A stretch of 9,828 bases of DNA from Betaproteobacteria bacterium (GCA_020049245.1 JAIFLB010000109.1:1-9828), one strand, 5' to 3'; numbered from the stretch's first letter, positions 1-6,036 are shown. A program made the numbers and translations. The notes: generated from the letters alone by a model not told the origin.

Positions 1-44
1 CGTGGATTTTTGCAGAAACATATCACGGGATTATGAAACGGTAG
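1..44 (+). CDS. Possible C-terminal tail of a gene entering from the left
   Basis: Reading from base 3, the frame gives WIFAETYHGIMKR followed by a TAG at 42-44. The TAG is part of the GTAGGG edge of the hairpin repeat that begins at 41. Two other genes here (ending at 276 and 1560) also end with a TAG at a repeat edge, which is the main reason to prefer this frame. A competing frame (RGFLQKHITGL, TGA at 34-36) cannot be excluded. Only 13 codons are visible, so no function can be proposed and the region may be non-coding. Confidence 0.25.
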   Translation, partial: WIFAETYHGIMKR

Positions 45-101
45 GGTGGCGCCAATTTTGGCGGTGAGGCGTTTCAAGGCGGGAAAGGATTCCCGCCCTA
101 C
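41..101. repeat. Hairpin repeat, family A, copy 1 (with inverted GTAGGG/CCCTAC ends)
   Basis: The block opens with GTAGGGTGG (41-49) and closes with CCGCCCTAC (93-101), which are inverted ends with one mismatch. Inside is a perfect 8-bp hairpin: GGCGGGAA (78-85), loop AGGA (86-89), TTCCCGCC (90-97). Bases 78-101 match a second copy at 256-279 at 21 of 24 positions. It looks like a dispersed REP-like intergenic element rather than a gene. Whether it acts as a terminator, mRNA stabiliser or transposable repeat is not shown by the sequence. Confidence 0.7.
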
Positions 102-115
102 TTCGGCTACTCCCC

Positions 116-225
116 CGTAGGTCGGCATTCCCCGCAAGGGGGACGCCGGATTCGTAAGCGCTGAAGCGCCAACGACTCCGCTGTCCCATGCCGACAATCC
201 TCCTCGCGGCGGGGGTTCGCCGCCT
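116..225 (+). repeat. Hairpin repeat, family B, copy 1, interrupted by 56 bp
   Basis: CGTAGGTCGGCAT (116-128) and the segment 185-225 (starting CCCATGCCGAC and ending TTCGCCGCCT) correspond to 1507-1519 and 1521-1561 in the same orientation; 35 of 41 bases match in the second half. In the right-hand copy GTCGGCAT and ATGCCGAC form a tight 8-bp hairpin; here the arms are split by 129-184. That insert has its own small hairpins, CCCC-GCAA-GGGG (130-141) and GCGC-TGAA-GCGC (158-169). The second half also has a GCGGCG/CGCCGC-like palindrome (about 206-224). Confidence 0.7.
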
Positions 226-255
226 GTCGATGCAAAGGCAGTTTGAGGTTGAACC

Positions 256-279
256 GACGGCAAAGGATTGCCGCCCTAC
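256..279 (-). repeat. Hairpin repeat, family A, copy 2, overlapping the ATPase stop codon
   Basis: The stem is CGGCAA (258-263), loop AGGA (264-267), TTGCCG (268-273), followed by CCCTAC. It matches 78-101 except at three positions; two of these are paired with each other in the stem (G-C in copy 1, C-G here), so pairing is kept. On the minus strand the edge reads GTAGGGCGGC and its TAG (278-276) is the stop codon of the ATPase gene. Its position directly after the gene would suit a 3' stabiliser or weak terminator, but no T-run follows. Confidence 0.7.
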
Positions 280-1442
280 TTTGTCAGTTCGGCCATTGCC
301 GCGTGCAACGGCATCGCCTGTATATCTTCAGACAGGCGGTACGTTTCTTCGCCGGGATAAATAACGAGTTTTCTGGCCGGGTTCAAATCCAGGCAGGCGC
401 TGTGGAAACCCTTTTCGACCTTGGGACTGAGGCTGCGTTTGATTTCGATAGCCCAGAGTGTGTTGTCTGGCCAACTCAGCAGCAGGTCGATTTCCGCGCC
501 GCCGCTGCTGCGATAGAAGTGCCCTTGCACGCCTTCCGGCGCGCGGTTGAGCAGGTTTTCCAGCACGAATCCTTCCCAGCTCGGCCCGACGATCGGGTGC
601 GCCAGCAGGGTTTCCTTGTCTGGAATACTCAGCAACGCATGCAGCAGTCCGGTATCGCGCACATAGACTTTCGGCGATTTGACCAGCCGTTTGCCCAGGT
701 TGGCATGCCATGGAGTCAAACGCCTGACCAGCAGGAGGTCGACCAGCAGATCAAGATAAGAGGCGGCGGTTTTGCCATCGACGCCCAGGTTTCTGGCGAA
801 TTGCGCCGTGTTGAGTATCCCGCCCTGATGGTGCGCCAACATGCCCCAGAACCGGCGCAGGGTTTCCGCCGCGATGCGGGGGCCAAACTGCGGGATGTCA
901 CGTTCCAGGTAGGTCCGGATGAAGTCCTGCCGCCAGCGCAAACTGCGCGCGGATGAGGCCGCCAGCAAACTTTCGGGAAACCCGCCGCGCAACCAGAGTT
1001 CATCCGGCGGCAGAGGGGAAACCTCGTGAAGGTTGAAGGGTGCCAGTTCAAGATAGGCAATGCGCCCGGCCAGCGTTTCACCAGACTGCTTCAACAAATC
1101 CAGCGCGGCTGATCCGAGCAGCAGGTATTGCCCGTTTGAACGCCCATCACGCCGATTGCGGTCGATGAGTCCACGCAAGATCGGGAATAAACCGGGCGCG
1201 CGATGCACTTCATCAAGGATGACCAGCTTGTCCAGATGATCCGTCAGATAAAGCTCAGCTTGCGCGAGTTTGGCTTGATCGCGCTCCGACTCGAGATCCA
1301 GATAGATGTAGCTGCGCCCGGTCGCTTTGGCGGCTTCAAGTGCCAACGTGGTTTTGCCCACCTGGCGCGGGCCGATGATTGCCGTGGCTGCGGAATACGC
1401 CAACGTTTCCAGCAGCCGGGGAGTGAGATCACGCTCTAACAT
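276..1442 (-). CDS. AAA ATPase with C-terminal DUF4143 domain
   Basis: This is a 388-residue cytoplasmic protein of the AAA_14/DUF4143 family, a common accessory gene of bacteria and archaea whose cellular role is poorly defined. A Walker A motif GPRQVGKTT lies at residues 24-32, a Walker B LVILDEVH at 73-80, and the strand LLLGSAA at 107-113. The family signature SGETLAGR follows at about 120-127, then a winged-helix-like middle part. Near the C-terminus, GGAEIDLLL (314-322) and AIEIKRS (331-337) give the E/D...E-x-K spacing of a PD-(D/E)XK nuclease-like fold; whether it cuts DNA is unknown. I chose the ATG at 1442, giving MLERDLTPRLL, because family members start close to this and the upstream GTG at 1469 lies inside a palindrome. 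There is no Shine-Dalgarno sequence, and a promoter sits immediately upstream, so the transcript may be leaderless. Two direct repeats bracket the gene, which hints at acquisition as a unit. Confidence 0.9.
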   Translation of the reverse strand: MLERDLTPRLLETLAYSAATAIIGPRQVGKTTLALEAAKATGRSYIYLDLESERDQAKLAQAELYLTDHLDKLVILDEVHRAPGLFPILRGLIDRNRRDGRSNGQYLLLGSAALDLLKQSGETLAGRIAYLELAPFNLHEVSPLPPDELWLRGGFPESLLAASSARSLRWRQDFIRTYLERDIPQFGPRIAAETLRRFWGMLAHHQGGILNTAQFARNLGVDGKTAASYLDLLVDLLLVRRLTPWHANLGKRLVKSPKVYVRDTGLLHALLSIPDKETLLAHPIVGPSWEGFVLENLLNRAPEGVQGHFYRSSGGAEIDLLLSWPDNTLWAIEIKRSLSPKVEKGFHSACLDLNPARKLVIYPGEETYRLSEDIQAMPLHAAMAELTK

Positions 1443-1444
1443 GG

Positions 1445-1477
1445 TTGCAATTATGGAAACAAATTCCACAATTGCAA
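1445..1477 (-). promoter_or_regulatory. 33-bp palindromic operator overlapping the ATPase promoter
   Basis: Arms 1445-1458 (TTGCAATTATGGAA) and 1464-1477 (TTCCACAATTGCAA) are inverted repeats of 14 bp with one mismatch, separated by ACAAA. The palindrome ends 2 bp before the ATG. On the minus strand TTGCAA (1477-1472) resembles a -35 box and CATAAT (1455-1450) a -10 box, 16 bp apart. This predicts a transcript start near 1443, practically at the start codon. A dimeric repressor binding here would block the promoter. Promoter and operator roles are inferred from layout; an RNA hairpin is less likely if transcription starts at the ATG. Confidence 0.55.
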
Positions 1478-1506
1478 TGTTAATTTCATGATTAGCGTGA
1501 TGTGTT

Positions 1507-1561
1507 CGTAGGTCGGCATCCCAATGCCGACGATCCTTCTCACAGCGGGGATTCGCCGCCT
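1507..1561 (+). repeat. Hairpin repeat, family B, copy 2, overlapping the protease stop codon
   Basis: GTCGGCAT (1512-1519), loop CCCA, ATGCCGAC (1524-1531) is a perfect 8-bp hairpin, followed by a GCGGGGATTCGCCGCC segment (1545-1560). It is a direct copy of the repeat at 116-225, without that copy's 56-bp insert. On the minus strand the edge reads TAGGCGGCGAAT, and its TAG (1562-1560) ends the protease gene. With its location just past the stop codon it may serve as a transcription stop or 3' end structure for the protease mRNA, but no T-run is present. Confidence 0.7.
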
Positions 1562-2477
1562 ATTGGAGGTTGTTCGCCGCCGCTGTCTGACTTTGCGCTT
1601 GCACTTTCTTCAGCCAAGCCAGGTAGTTGGGCACCAGCATGCCGCCGGCCATGCTGCCGTAGCGGCCAGTGCGATCCGGCGCGGCCATGACGAAGGCGGC
1701 AACGCCCATGATTCGCCAACCGCCGGCGTGGTAGACGAAGACCGGCGCGCCTGAGTCGCCGCCGGCAAAGGTGGCTTCCAGGCCGTCGCCCCAGGCGCCT
1801 TGTGGGCCATCACGCTGTTTCGGATCGGCGGGGACATCGAAGTCGAACAAAAAAACATCCAGGCGCCCCATGCCACCCGGCTTTCCGGTCAACGCCTTGA
1901 CCCGGTTGTAGCCGATGCGCTTGGCGCTTGGGCTGGAGGCGATCACCGGCCCCTGGACGCCATCGCCGCCGCCGCCATAACCGACAAAGACAATTTGTGC
2001 GTTTTGCAGATCCAGCCCGCTATACGGCTGATACACCGGTGTGCCGGCCGGCGCCGGGTGGCGCAGTTCGATGATCGCCAGATCGTCGTGCCAGATGCCG
2101 CCGCGCACGGTACCGCGATAGTCGGGATGGATATGGATGGCGCGCGCTGGTATCGGTGGCGCGGCATCGCCCCGATTCAAACGAAAAGCCACCTGCTCAA
2201 GCGGCCTGCCGGCGACCACATGCGCGGCAGTGAGGACATGGCGTGGCCCGATCAGCGCGCCGCTGAAGTGGCCGTTTCCGGTCTCCACCGCGCCAACTCC
2301 CGCCCAGGGCGAATCGACGGTGTTGGGGTCAACTCCGGCACCGCCAACTACCGCCGCGCACAAGGGTGAAAGGAGGCTCAGCGCAAGGGCTAATGCGGCT
2401 GCTAGCAGACGACGACACACCTCGCACCGCAAGCGGATGCTGCTACCAGGCTCGGCCGGGTGTAATACGTATTTCAT
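1560..2477 (-). CDS. Secreted trypsin-fold (S1 family) serine protease
   Basis: This 305-residue protein has a signal peptide (residues 1-42, hydrophobic run LLAAALALALSLLSPLCAA) and then VVGG at 43-46. The catalytic triad of the chymotrypsin/S1 family is visible: His86 in TAAH, Asp132 in HDDLAII, and Ser242 in GGDSGAP. Asp241 is the residue that normally salt-bridges the free N-terminus of the mature enzyme. The residue at the bottom of the S1 pocket (six before Ser242) is Thr236, not Asp, so Arg/Lys specificity is not expected. The protein should act in the periplasm or outside the cell. The frame stays open to 2642, but I prefer the ATG at 2477, because the preceding 55 codons have no signal-like or domain character. 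A GTG 19 codons further in (2420) would give a tighter signal peptide and is an alternative. No strong Shine-Dalgarno sequence precedes either start. The substrate is unknown. Confidence 0.88.
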   Translation of the reverse strand: MKYVLHPAEPGSSIRLRCEVCRRLLAAALALALSLLSPLCAAVVGGAGVDPNTVDSPWAGVGAVETGNGHFSGALIGPRHVLTAAHVVAGRPLEQVAFRLNRGDAAPPIPARAIHIHPDYRGTVRGGIWHDDLAIIELRHPAPAGTPVYQPYSGLDLQNAQIVFVGYGGGGDGVQGPVIASSPSAKRIGYNRVKALTGKPGGMGRLDVFLFDFDVPADPKQRDGPQGAWGDGLEATFAGGDSGAPVFVYHAGGWRIMGVAAFVMAAPDRTGRYGSMAGGMLVPNYLAWLKKVQAQSQTAAANNLQ

Positions 2478-2709
2478 AAGTTTTGATTTCGCTTGATTGA
2501 CCAATTCAAATCCGCCGATTGAACAATCACGTTTAATTGGTGTCGGATCAATAGTCTGCCACGCCTTTGTGGCTGTCTCGGAGACGGTATGAGTTATCAA
2601 CATACGATTTCTACGATTCCAGGCACCGTTGAAGGCAAGCAATCGGGCTGTAAGAATTTCCTAATATAATGTGACGTCCTTCATATTGTCTTAGACAGCA
2701 AGCCCTCGC
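2478..2709. promoter_or_regulatory. Divergent intergenic region between the protease and sugar transferase genes
   Basis: About 230 bp separate two divergent genes. Toward the transferase there is a perfect TATAAT (2665-2670), which predicts a start near 2677 and a leader of about 33 nt; no good -35 box is found at 16-18 bp, so an activator may be needed. Several short inverted repeats are present: TTCAA/TTGAA (2505-2509/2519-2523), GCCAC/GTGGC (2558-2562/2569-2573) and GTCTC/GAGAC (2575-2579/2581-2585). Any of these could bind a dimeric regulator, but none matches a site I can name. I see no convincing promoter for the protease. Confidence 0.45.
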
Positions 2710-4101
2710 ATGCCCCACAGCAACACCACTTCGCTCAATCTGCTGAACAATACGACCTCGCTTGCCAGCTTTATCAAGGCAATCTGGGATCCGTTTTGCG
2801 CGGTTTTGGTGGTGCTGCTGCTGACCGTGTTTTTTGGCGAAGACATCAATACCCCCGAGATTCTGCTGGTCGTGGTGCTGTTCACCATGCTCTACCCGGG
2901 CAACATTCCGATACCTCGAAGCGGGCTTGGCGCGCTGCGGGAAATCGCCGTGCAGTGGCTGCCCGCCGTGGCTGTGTTATTCCTGCTCGGATTCAGCACC
3001 CATAGCCTGGATTTATTTCCGCCCAATTTGATACTGGCCTGGATTCTGACGGTGCCGGCGGTGTGGTTTGTGTCGCATCTGCTGTTGCCGGTTCTGGCGC
3101 CGAGTTTGTTCGCGATGGATGGCATTCGCTCCGCCGTGATCATCGGCGCCAACGATATCGGACGCCGTCTGGCTGACCAGTTTGTCTCGAAAAAGCACTT
3201 GGCGGTCGAGTTCAAGGGGTTCTTCGATGATCGCAGCCAGGAACGCCTGGGCGAGCTGGTCCACGGCAAAATGCTCGGCCGCATCGAAGGGGTGGCTGAA
3301 TACATCCGGCAAGCGCATATCGACGCCATCTTCATCGCCCTGCCGATGGCTTCTCAGCCCAGAATTCTGAAGCTGCTCGATGATCTGAAAGATTCGACCA
3401 TGTCGATCTATTTCGTGCCGGACATCTTCATTACCGATCTGATCCAGGCGCGTGTTGATGAAATTGGCGACATGCCGGTGGTGGCGGTGCGGGATACGCC
3501 GTTCAAAGGACTCAACGGCGTGGCGAAGCGCCTCAGCGATATCGTCATCGCCAGCCTGATCCTGGTCATGATCACCCCGATCATGCTGGCGGTGGCGTTG
3601 GCGGTGCGCGTTACCTCACCGGGCCCGATCCTGTTCAAGCAGCGCCGCTACGGCCTCGATGGCAAGGACATCATCGTCTACAAATTCCGCTCGATGACGG
3701 TCTGCGAGGATGGCGACCAAGTTGTCCAGGCCAAGCGCAACGACCAACGCTTCACCCCCATCGGCGCCTTTTTGCGCCGCACCTCACTCGACGAATTGCC
3801 GCAGTTCATCAACGTGCTGCAGGGCCGCATGAGCGTGGTCGGGCCGCGTCCGCATGCGGTGGCGCACAACGAGCTGTACCGCAAGGTGATCAAGGGTTAC
3901 ATGGTGCGGCACAAGGTCAAGCCGGGCATTACCGGCCTGGCCCAGGTGAACGGTTATCGCGGCGAAACCGACACCGTCGAAAAGATGCAGAAGCGCATCG
4001 AATACGACCTGGAATACCTGCGCAAATGGTCGCTGCATCTGGATCTTGAAATCATCCTGCGTACCGTCGGCCTGGTTATCAGGGACCGGAAAGCCTATTA
4101 A
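2710..4101 (+). CDS. wcaJ: Undecaprenyl-phosphate glucose phosphotransferase (WcaJ/EpsB type)
   Basis: The 463-residue membrane enzyme belongs to the polyprenyl-phosphate hexose-1-phosphate transferases. It would move glucose-1-phosphate (or a similar sugar-1-phosphate) from a UDP-sugar to undecaprenyl phosphate on the inner face of the plasma membrane, the first step of exopolysaccharide repeat-unit synthesis. Four hydrophobic segments (about 27-42, 50-64, 82-100, 106-127) are followed by a Rossmann-like domain (SAVIIGANDIG, 141-151) and a fifth hydrophobic helix (about 276-300). The catalytic domain then shows KRLSDI (273-278), PGPILFKQRRYG (304-315), KFRSM (325-329), the Asp361-Glu362 dyad in DELPQ, VVGPRP (376-381) and KPGITGLAQVNGYRG (404-418). 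The length is almost that of E. coli WcaJ. The actual sugar cannot be read from sequence; wcaJ is used as the family name, and epsB would be the betaproteobacterial equivalent. The gene appears monocistronic and converges with dsbC. Confidence 0.9.
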   Translation: MPHSNTTSLNLLNNTTSLASFIKAIWDPFCAVLVVLLLTVFFGEDINTPEILLVVVLFTMLYPGNIPIPRSGLGALREIAVQWLPAVAVLFLLGFSTHSLDLFPPNLILAWILTVPAVWFVSHLLLPVLAPSLFAMDGIRSAVIIGANDIGRRLADQFVSKKHLAVEFKGFFDDRSQERLGELVHGKMLGRIEGVAEYIRQAHIDAIFIALPMASQPRILKLLDDLKDSTMSIYFVPDIFITDLIQARVDEIGDMPVVAVRDTPFKGLNGVAKRLSDIVIASLILVMITPIMLAVALAVRVTSPGPILFKQRRYGLDGKDIIVYKFRSMTVCEDGDQVVQAKRNDQRFTPIGAFLRRTSLDELPQFINVLQGRMSVVGPRPHAVAHNELYRKVIKGYMVRHKVKPGITGLAQVNGYRGETDTVEKMQKRIEYDLEYLRKWSLHLDLEIILRTVGLVIRDRKAY

Positions 4102-4160
4102 AGACTAAAAGGCAGGCGAATCGAAAGCGGGTTGATATTTTCGCGCTTCCCGACACCCAG
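4102..4160. other. Short convergent intergenic region, weak terminator candidate
   Basis: Only 59 bp lie between the stop codons of two convergent genes. On the minus strand GAAGCG (4149-4144) can pair with CGCTTTC (4129-4123), with one bulged T. This is followed by a T-containing stretch around 4112-4100. This is a poor terminator for dsbC at best. Nothing better is seen for the plus strand. Confidence 0.2.
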
Positions 4161-4928
4161 TTACTTTGCCTCAACCTTGGTTTCTGTTTTAGTTTCGAGC
4201 TTAACCTCAGGCTTGGCTTCAACCGACTTCGGCAGCATTGCCTCCAGTTTCGCCGCCGGCAAGGCGCCATCGAGTCGGCGGCCATCAGCCAACACGATCG
4301 CGGGCGTGCCCGCAATGCCCAGTTCACTGGTCAGGCTGGCGATCGCATCGATCGGGGTATCACACACCTTGCCGCCTTCGGGCTTCTTGCCTTCCAGCAT
4401 GTATGCGCTCCAGGCCTTGGCGCGATCTTCCGAACACCAGATGTCTTTGGAAATACCCGTTGCATTCGGGTGCAGCTCCGCTATTGGCATGAGGAACAGG
4501 TAGACGGTCAGGTTGTCGATTTTGGCCAGTTCCTGTTCCAGTTTCTTGCAGAAGGGGCAATCCGGATCGGAAAACACAGCAATCTTTCGCTCGCCGTTGC
4601 CCTTCACCAGAGCGATAGCCTTGTCGAACGGCAGGCTATCGAATTTCACTGTCGACAACGCCTGCATGCGTTGCTGAGTGAGGTTGACACGGGTCTTGGT
4701 ATCCACCAGCGACCCCACCAGGAGGTGGTCACCCTTTTCATCGGCATAAACCATTTGGCCGCCCAAATAAATTTCATACAAGCCAGGAATGGCTGTCGCG
4801 GTCACCGATTTGATCGGCATTTTTGGATAACGCTCGGCAAAAGCTTGGCGGATTGCGGCTTCATCCGCCCGGAGTGAGAGGGAAGTTAGCGAGAGCAAAG
4901 CGAGCAACAGAATGGATAGACGTTTCAT
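4161..4928 (-). CDS. dsbC: Periplasmic thiol:disulfide isomerase DsbC
   Basis: The 255-residue precursor begins with a signal peptide (MKRLSILLLALLSLTSLSLRA, 1-21 residues). An N-terminal dimerisation domain follows (about 22-85; GLYEIYLGGQMVYAD is typical of DsbC/DsbG). The thioredoxin-fold domain has the redox motif CPFC at 124-127, preceded by FSDPD. The cis-proline loop is at Thr208-Pro209 (GTPAIV). A second cysteine pair (Cys165, Cys189) corresponds to the structural disulfide of E. coli DsbC. The enzyme would reshuffle wrong disulfides in secreted proteins and be kept reduced by DsbD. The start at 4928 is set by a GAGG ribosome binding site about 7 nt upstream; a GTG-type or earlier start at 4955 would spoil the signal peptide. 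The C-terminus carries an extra tail of about 20 residues, mostly Lys, Glu, Thr and Val in near-repeats. The gene follows the EpsA-like regulator on the same strand after 112 bp, so co-transcription is uncertain. Confidence 0.94.
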   Translation of the reverse strand: MKRLSILLLALLSLTSLSLRADEAAIRQAFAERYPKMPIKSVTATAIPGLYEIYLGGQMVYADEKGDHLLVGSLVDTKTRVNLTQQRMQALSTVKFDSLPFDKAIALVKGNGERKIAVFSDPDCPFCKKLEQELAKIDNLTVYLFLMPIAELHPNATGISKDIWCSEDRAKAWSAYMLEGKKPEGGKVCDTPIDAIASLTSELGIAGTPAIVLADGRRLDGALPAAKLEAMLPKSVEAKPEVKLETKTETKVEAK

Positions 4929-4941
4929 AACGATCCTCAAA
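4929..4941 (-). promoter_or_regulatory. Ribosome binding site that fixes the dsbC start
   Basis: On the minus strand the sequence before the ATG is TTTGAGGATCGTT. The GAGG is about 7 nt from the ATG at 4928, and no comparable site precedes the longer frame start at 4955. This supports a start giving a compact signal peptide. Confidence 0.7.
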
Positions 4942-5040
4942 TTAACAGTCGACACGATACAAGTTGGGTGCGGGACAACCCATAAAACGGATGACCCACG
5001 TTTTAGCAGAGCTTTATCTCAAGCAGAAGCGTCCAGGATT

Positions 5041-5805
5041 TCAGCAGTTATCCTGTTTGGGCCGAATGATCACCAGCCGCAATCCCTCTGCCACAGCTTG
5101 TCCTCGCGTCCGCACCTTGAGTTTCACCCGGATGTTTTGCACGTGATTCTTGACGGTCATGACGGAGATCCCGAGTCGCTCGGCAATAACCTGATTTGAG
5201 CAACCATCGCGCACAAGTTCCAGCACTTGCATTTCCCGCCGTGACAGCAGATTGGTCATGGCTCTTGCCTGCACGGAATCGCCAACCTCATTGCTTAACA
5301 CCCTGGCGTAGGTAGCCGTGATGCATGGAAGGAGGAGCTCCAGATAGTAAGCGGTCTGATGATCCATCTCCGGAACACGAAAAAACCCGAACCAGGCATT
5401 CAAATCTCCCTGATGGGATATCTGCCCATGCGAAGCCATGTTGCGTAGTTCCAGCCGATTCAACATGGACTCCCATTCCGGATCATAGGATGGCTCGTCG
5501 AATGGGACGGGCACCAGGCAGGGCTTGCGCGTGTTTTTCCAATGGTTGATGACCTGCATGATCAATCCGTTGCGTGGATTGCAGGCAGATTCGAAATGCT
5601 CGGATTTGAAGTAGCGAGTGGCAGTGAAATAGCGCAAACGAAGCTCTTGACCCGGGCCTTCGGCTATCGCGCAAATCATGATTTCGTGTGGCAACAGGGC
5701 TTGCAACGGCCCCTGGGCCCAAGCAAAAAACTGACTGGCGCTGAGTACCTTGGTCGCGCTTTGCATCGCGTCAATCAGCCAGCCTTGATTTTCACGATAT
5801 TCCAT
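5041..5805 (-). CDS. epsA: LuxR-family transcriptional regulator, EpsA-like
   Basis: The 254-residue protein has a C-terminal LuxR/GerE helix-turn-helix at about 187-238, starting LSRREMQVLELVRDG, with the recognition helix near 214-226 (SVMTVKNHVQN). The N-terminal 170 residues lack the Asp-containing receiver of NarL-type regulators. They resemble the EpsA regulators that accompany exopolysaccharide and exosortase (PEP-CTERM) loci in betaproteobacteria. Such proteins are thought to switch on exopolysaccharide genes; the signal they sense is not known. The sugar transferase at 2710-4101 is the obvious candidate target, but dsbC lies between and no shared binding site could be identified. The ATG at 5805 is preceded by only a weak purine stretch (GAG about 9 nt upstream). 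The family assignment is from recall of sequence character, so the epsA symbol is less certain than the LuxR class. Confidence 0.82.
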   Translation of the reverse strand: MEYRENQGWLIDAMQSATKVLSASQFFAWAQGPLQALLPHEIMICAIAEGPGQELRLRYFTATRYFKSEHFESACNPRNGLIMQVINHWKNTRKPCLVPVPFDEPSYDPEWESMLNRLELRNMASHGQISHQGDLNAWFGFFRVPEMDHQTAYYLELLLPCITATYARVLSNEVGDSVQARAMTNLLSRREMQVLELVRDGCSNQVIAERLGISVMTVKNHVQNIRVKLKVRTRGQAVAEGLRLVIIRPKQDNC

Positions 5806-6036
5806 GATGTCGACTCAGCATCGCCTTACGAGAGTTCATAAGCGATTACTTATAACTTGCTGATGTGACAGGGGAATGAAGTTAGGTCAGTAATTGTTTT
5901 CTTGGGGTCAATCCGAGTCTGAGCTTTGCGGCACCTCACCCGACTTGCCTTCACGGGCACTGAAACCGAACAGCCGCCTCAATTCCCGGGGCAATTCATT
6001 ACTGAATGCAGTTCAGTTGCCTGAATCAGGAAAGGG
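5806..6036. other. Intergenic region upstream of epsA, with an in-frame coding-like remnant
   Basis: On the minus strand the reading frame of the receiver gene continues past its stop: seven codons, a second TGA (6015-6013), then 34 open codons to a TGA at 5910-5908. That stretch reads TAFSNELPRELRRLFGFSAR and onward, with coding-like codon choice but no ATG. It may be an eroded C-terminal extension. Between 5907 and 5806 there is AT-richer DNA with TATAAG (5854-5849, minus) as a possible -10 for epsA; no matching -35 is convincing. Confidence 0.35.

Noticed and set aside
41..279. CRISPR array
   Set aside because: The repeats are imperfect, of two families, unevenly spaced and palindromic; there are no regular spacers or cas genes.
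243..956. 237-codon plus-strand frame
   Set aside because: It lies antisense to the ATPase gene, which carries clear Walker motifs; the frame has no recognisable domain.
1443..1469. GTG start at 1469 for the ATPase
   Set aside because: The nine extra codons lie inside the palindrome and promoter-like sequence; homologous proteins typically begin near MLERDLTPRLL.
2478..2642. Upstream extension of the protease frame (55 extra codons)
   Set aside because: The extension would bury the signal peptide and shows no domain character; the region fits a divergent promoter better.
4965..5004. Hairpins TGGGT/ACCCA and AAAACG/CGTTTT between epsA and dsbC as a terminator or riboswitch
   Set aside because: Stems are 5-6 bp with long loops and no T-run; no known riboswitch pattern is recognisable.
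5800..5841. Short leader frame MNSRKAMLSRHHGIS overlapping the epsA start
   Set aside because: Only 15 codons, no ribosome binding site and no attenuator-like structure; translational coupling cannot be supported.
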